Assembly: GCF_900128885.1 (NCBI RefSeq)
Contig: NZ_FQTU01000010.1
Location: 1 to 64,000, forward strand
Origin: Alkalibacter saccharofermentans DSM 14828
GTDB taxonomy: Bacteria; Bacillota; Clostridia; Eubacteriales; Alkalibacteraceae
Direction of reading: 5' to 3'
DNA: 64,000 bases
This document shows, piece by piece, positions 61,093 to 64,000 of this stretch; the first letter of the stretch is position 1, and each line of letters starts with the position of its first letter. The notes beneath the pieces were generated by a model, which ran no database searches, was not told the DNA's origin, and was given only the letters and a program-made list of their open reading frames with translations. A program made the position numbers and the translations under genes.

Positions 61093-62046
61093 ATGAAAAT
61101 AGTGAAATATATGATTAGTGGAATTATGATCATTTTTTTGATTCTAAGCGTTATACCGTATTTAATAACATTACAATCTGAGACATTGAATTTGGAAAGA
61201 CCCTTTTACAATAGCTTGTTCGTGGATGTAAGCGATACTAAGCTTCATTACAGGGTTTGGAGAAGCGAGGATATAAGAGGAAATATACTTCTGGTTCATG
61301 GTTTGGGCGGATCTACTTTTTCATGGGAAAAAGCAGCAGATATACTTAATGATAAGGGATATTTTGTGATAGCGGTTGATCTGCCGGCATTTGGATACAG
61401 TAGCAGGGAGTCAGGGTTTGATCACAGTCAAGAAAACAGAAGCGATCTATTATGGAAGTTAGTCGATGAAATTGAAATGAGTCATCTGATGGGGCACAAT
61501 GAGAATTGGACTCTGGTAGGCCATTCAACGGGAGGGGGAACAGTGGCAACTATGGCTGTCGCGAAAGAAAACAAGGTTAAAGAGGTGATCTTGGTAGCAG
61601 GAGCTCTTTTTAATAGGGATCCTAGCGTAACTTCACTGGTTTTAAAATACCCTCCAGCTTCAAAATGGATGGAAGTGCTTTTAAATAGATTGTTAATAAA
61701 TGAGAAACGAGTGGAAGAAATACTTTTATCAGCTTATGGAAGGCAACCTGATGAAAGAGAAGTTAACGGATATTTGCTACCGTTAAAAATAGAGGGTACT
61801 GAGAGAGCGCTAGTCGATATGGTGAAAAGTGCCGGCAGCATAGATTTTAACAGCTATAAAAATATGTCTGTCCCGATTTATGGAATTTGGGGCACTGAAG
61901 ATAAATGGGTTGAATTGGATCAGGCAGAAAGGGTGGAGAGGATTTTGCCGCATTTCATGCTATACACAATAGAAGGTGCTGGTCACATGGCAATGGAAAC
62001 CCACGTTGAAGAATGCACTGACATTATATTGAACATAATTGATTAG
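61093..62046 (+). CDS. Membrane-anchored alpha/beta hydrolase
   Basis: 317 residues. An N-terminal hydrophobic helix (about 6-26, YMISGIMIIFLILSVIPYLI) anchors the enzyme outside. The hydrolase fold has oxyanion loop LVHGLGGSTFSWE, nucleophile VGHSTGGGTVATMA (Ser about 145), acid in GTEDKWVELDQA and the His in IEGAGHMAMETHVEE. The triad is complete. Substrate is unknown; an ester or lipid is likely. GGGAGTG precedes the ATG. Confidence 0.9.
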   Translation: MKIVKYMISGIMIIFLILSVIPYLITLQSETLNLERPFYNSLFVDVSDTKLHYRVWRSEDIRGNILLVHGLGGSTFSWEKAADILNDKGYFVIAVDLPAFGYSSRESGFDHSQENRSDLLWKLVDEIEMSHLMGHNENWTLVGHSTGGGTVATMAVAKENKVKEVILVAGALFNRDPSVTSLVLKYPPASKWMEVLLNRLLINEKRVEEILLSAYGRQPDEREVNGYLLPLKIEGTERALVDMVKSAGSIDFNSYKNMSVPIYGIWGTEDKWVELDQAERVERILPHFMLYTIEGAGHMAMETHVEECTDIILNIID

Positions 62047-62138
62047 AAATTTTTGATTTTCTCCCATGATCCATGAAATCTTTTGTATGTTGTGTTAACA
62101 TAAGTGTATCAAGACATAAGAAAGGAAGTATCGGTAGC

Positions 62139-62855
62139 GTGAGAGAAATAGTTTTGATAATTCTAATGCAGTTGATTTATGTTCCGGTTTTTACCCTGAG
62201 AACATTATTTTTAGTGAAAAACATGATAGGAATAGCATCTTTTTTGGGATTTATAGAAGCCTTGGTGTATGTGTTTGGATTATCCTTGGTATTCAGTGGA
62301 GATCAAAGCGTCTTAGCAATGGTTGTTTATGCGGTAGGGTTTGGAGTGGGCATGCAGCTGGGTGGGATAATAGAAAATAAGCTGGCAATAGGATACAACA
62401 GTTTCATGGTAAACTTAGTTAATCGAGATCTGGAATTGATTGATAAACTAAGAAGTGAAGGCTTTGGAGTAACAGTTTATCAAGGAGAAGGCAGGGACAG
62501 CGTTAGATACCGTTTGGAGATTCTAACAAAGAGGAACAGAGAGGACGAACTTCTTGAGATTATCCACGACTATGAACCGGGAGCGTTTATCATTTCATAT
62601 GAACCTAGAAAGTTCAAAGGAGGTTTCATGGTTAATAGTATGAAAAAGGATCAGGATAGGAAAAAAGGCTTGAATTCCATAGTGAATAACAGCAAAAAAA
62701 AAGCGGATGATAATAATTTCAAAATGGAGAAGAAGTCAACTTTTAATAAAGACAGCGTTAAGGTTGAAGACGAATCTTCAGGACAGTCAAGTAGTGAGAG
62801 TGTAAATTTGAATGAAGCCTACGAAGACGAAAATTCAAATAATGATACCAAGTAA
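62139..62855 (+). CDS. UPF0316 / DUF5698-DUF2179 membrane protein with charged tail
   Basis: 238 residues from GTG 62139, which has AAAGGAAG upstream; the TTG-type earlier starts give a Cys-rich leader unlike the family. Three membrane helices (about 1-25, 35-52, 58-78; VPVFTLRTLFLVKNMIGIAS) match UPF0316, followed by a DUF2179 domain (about 95-165, ELIDKLRSEGFGVTVYQGEG). The family usually ends there (about 170-190 residues); here a further tail of about 65 Lys, Asp, Asn and Ser-rich residues follows, probably disordered. Function is unknown, though DUF2179 domains are thought to sense small ligands. Confidence 0.85.
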   Translation: MREIVLIILMQLIYVPVFTLRTLFLVKNMIGIASFLGFIEALVYVFGLSLVFSGDQSVLAMVVYAVGFGVGMQLGGIIENKLAIGYNSFMVNLVNRDLELIDKLRSEGFGVTVYQGEGRDSVRYRLEILTKRNREDELLEIIHDYEPGAFIISYEPRKFKGGFMVNSMKKDQDRKKGLNSIVNNSKKKADDNNFKMEKKSTFNKDSVKVEDESSGQSSSESVNLNEAYEDENSNNDTK

Positions 62856-62859
62856 TAAG

Positions 62860-62904
62860 AGCCTATGGTAAGTTCAGTGCTGGACGATCCATAGGCTTTT
62901 TAAA
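62860..62904 (+). terminator. Terminator after the UPF0316 gene
   Basis: AGCCTATGG/CCATAGGCT, 9-bp stem with a 20-base loop, followed by five Ts. Confidence 0.8.
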
Positions 62905-62984
62905 GATGTAAATAAATAGAATTCCCATAGAGGCGTAAACTCTGATAAAATATATAAATATGATAATAAGGGGGAGAAAATTAG

Positions 62985-64000
62985 ATGATATTCATGCACA
63001 TGGCAGATCTTCATATAGGTAAAAGGGTCAACGAGTTCAATATGCTGGAGGATCAAAGATATATACTGAAGCAAGCCTTGAGTATAGCTCAAAATAACAA
63101 AGTGGACGTGATGCTTTTAGCGGGAGATATATACGACAAGTCCTTGCCACCTGGGGAAGCTGTTGCGTTATTAGATGAATTTTTAACTGATATCGTACAT
63201 AATGGAATGAAAGCAGTTGTGGTAAGTGGAAATCATGATTCCCCTGAAAGGCTCGCTTTTGGAAGAAAGCTTATGCAATCAGAAGGCGTGTATGTTTCGG
63301 GTGTATTCAATGGTGAAATGAATATTCTAAGTCTGAGAGACGATTTTGGCTTAGTTAATATATATATGCTTCCATTTATCAAACCACTTCATGTAAAAAA
63401 GTACTTCCCGAAAAATGAAATTGATAGCTATACTCAGGCAGTCAAGACAGTTATAGACAATGCAAAGGTTGAAGATAAAATGCGCAACGTTTTGATAGCG
63501 CATCAATTTGTAGTATCATCCGGGGTTGAGCCTATGCGTTCCGATTCTGAAAACATATCAGTTGGAGGCTTGGACCACGTCGAGGCATCAGCTTTTGATA
63601 TATTCGACTATGTAGCTCTTGGGCATCTTCATCACCCACAAAGCATAGGCAGAGATGCTGTGAGATATGCAGGATCGCCTTTAAAATATTCATTTTCAGA
63701 AGCTGGAGCAAAGAAAGAGAAAAGTGTAACAATAATTGAAATGAAAGATAAGAAGAATATTAAAATATCAAAGATCCCACTGACCCCTTTAAGGGACATG
63801 GTTGAAATAAAAGGACCGTTAAAGGATCTTCTGGATCCTGAGAACCACAAGCACCAGGGACTTGACAACTACATACATGCTACACTGACTGATAACGAAG
63901 AAATTATTGATGCTATAAGCAAGATCAGAAGTGTATACCCTAATGTGATGAAAATAGATTTTGAAAATTCTCGGACCAAGACAGTTGAAGCTGATTCAGT
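62985..64000 (+). CDS. sbcD: Exonuclease SbcD, 5' part (runs off window)
   Basis: The first 338 codons are present; no stop before the window end. Phosphoesterase motifs are complete: MADLHIGKRVNEF, LLAGDIYDKSLPP, VVSGNHDSPERLAFG, LIAHQFV and ALGHLHHPQ, followed by the YAGSPLKYSFSEAG segment. SbcD is the Mn-dependent nuclease subunit that works with SbcC to cut DNA hairpins and ends; sbcC is expected downstream, outside the window. GGGGGAG lies upstream of ATG 62985. Confidence 0.95.
   Translation, partial: MIFMHMADLHIGKRVNEFNMLEDQRYILKQALSIAQNNKVDVMLLAGDIYDKSLPPGEAVALLDEFLTDIVHNGMKAVVVSGNHDSPERLAFGRKLMQSEGVYVSGVFNGEMNILSLRDDFGLVNIYMLPFIKPLHVKKYFPKNEIDSYTQAVKTVIDNAKVEDKMRNVLIAHQFVVSSGVEPMRSDSENISVGGLDHVEASAFDIFDYVALGHLHHPQSIGRDAVRYAGSPLKYSFSEAGAKKEKSVTIIEMKDKKNIKISKIPLTPLRDMVEIKGPLKDLLDPENHKHQGLDNYIHATLTDNEEIIDAISKIRSVYPNVMKIDFENSRTKTVEADS

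Overview
The window reads as chromosomal DNA of an AT-rich, low-GC Gram-positive anaerobe, most likely class Clostridia. Pointers are strong AGGAGG-type ribosome binding sites, a valine T-box, a lysine riboswitch, the acetylase branch of lysine synthesis (dapH), a CBS/DRTGG pyrophosphatase, pyruvate:ferredoxin oxidoreductase, corrinoid-dependent methyl transfer proteins, DUF4364 and a sortase-type cell wall anchor. The genus cannot be fixed from the sequence alone. Most genes have clean starts, and convergent pairs are usually separated by intrinsic terminators.

Layout. 0-1.1 kb: the 5' end of an IS21-type transposase gene leaving the window, a decayed transposase fragment, and RNase P RNA (rnpB, minus strand) with a long AT-rich arm. 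1.1-7.7 kb: housekeeping genes (YgjP-like peptidase, CBS-PPase, ndk, baeRF protein, metF-metV fusion, fructose-6-phosphate aldolase-like protein). 7.7-8.1 kb: an internally deleted IS3-family relic. 8.2-15 kb: 23S rRNA uracil methyltransferase, SulP transporter with a terminator in its leader, GerMN lipoprotein, questin-oxidase-like protein, zinc phospholipase-C-like protein. 15-17.7 kb: proB and an ABC exporter.

17.7-21.2 kb: a compact C1 unit with one corrinoid protein, two UroD-family methyltransferase paralogues whose usual His-X-Cys zinc site is not visible, a frameshifted small gene and a 41-codon ORF, all behind a consensus promoter overlapping a 14-bp palindrome. With the metF-metV fusion at 5.4 kb it suggests methyl groups from an unknown donor passing through a corrinoid protein to tetrahydrofolate. 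This is the best candidate for something undescribed. 21.2-22.5 kb: a tiny membrane protein and an orphan holin/endolysin pair.

22.6-32.4 kb: glycolipid glycosyltransferase, mgtE divergent from a two-component system with a Met-rich sensor loop, T-box-controlled valS, DUF4364, a double [4Fe-4S] protein and a DUF975 protein. 32.4-38.7 kb: lysine operon asd-dapA-dapB-dapH-lysC (minus strand) behind a lysine riboswitch, with a divergent M20 peptidase that may supply the missing deacetylase. 38.7-42.8 kb: unknown surface protein, methyltransferase, cold shock protein, Hsp33 and five tRNA genes (Val, Asp, Phe, Gly, Cys). 42.8-45.9 kb: an ice-binding-like (DUF3494) wall-anchored protein with 36-bp repeats, a PHP phosphatase and a TetR regulator. 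46-54 kb: an old-yellow-enzyme/enoate-reductase-type flavoprotein divergent from the TetR gene, a Cof hydrolase, PFOR and two unrecognised genes. 54-64 kb: GlnRS, DUF1576 and DUF2254 membrane proteins, an ABC-F ATPase, an alpha/beta hydrolase, a UPF0316 protein and the 5' part of sbcD.

No CRISPR array, rRNA operon, replication origin or intact prophage was seen. All family names come from motif recognition by eye; no searches were run.
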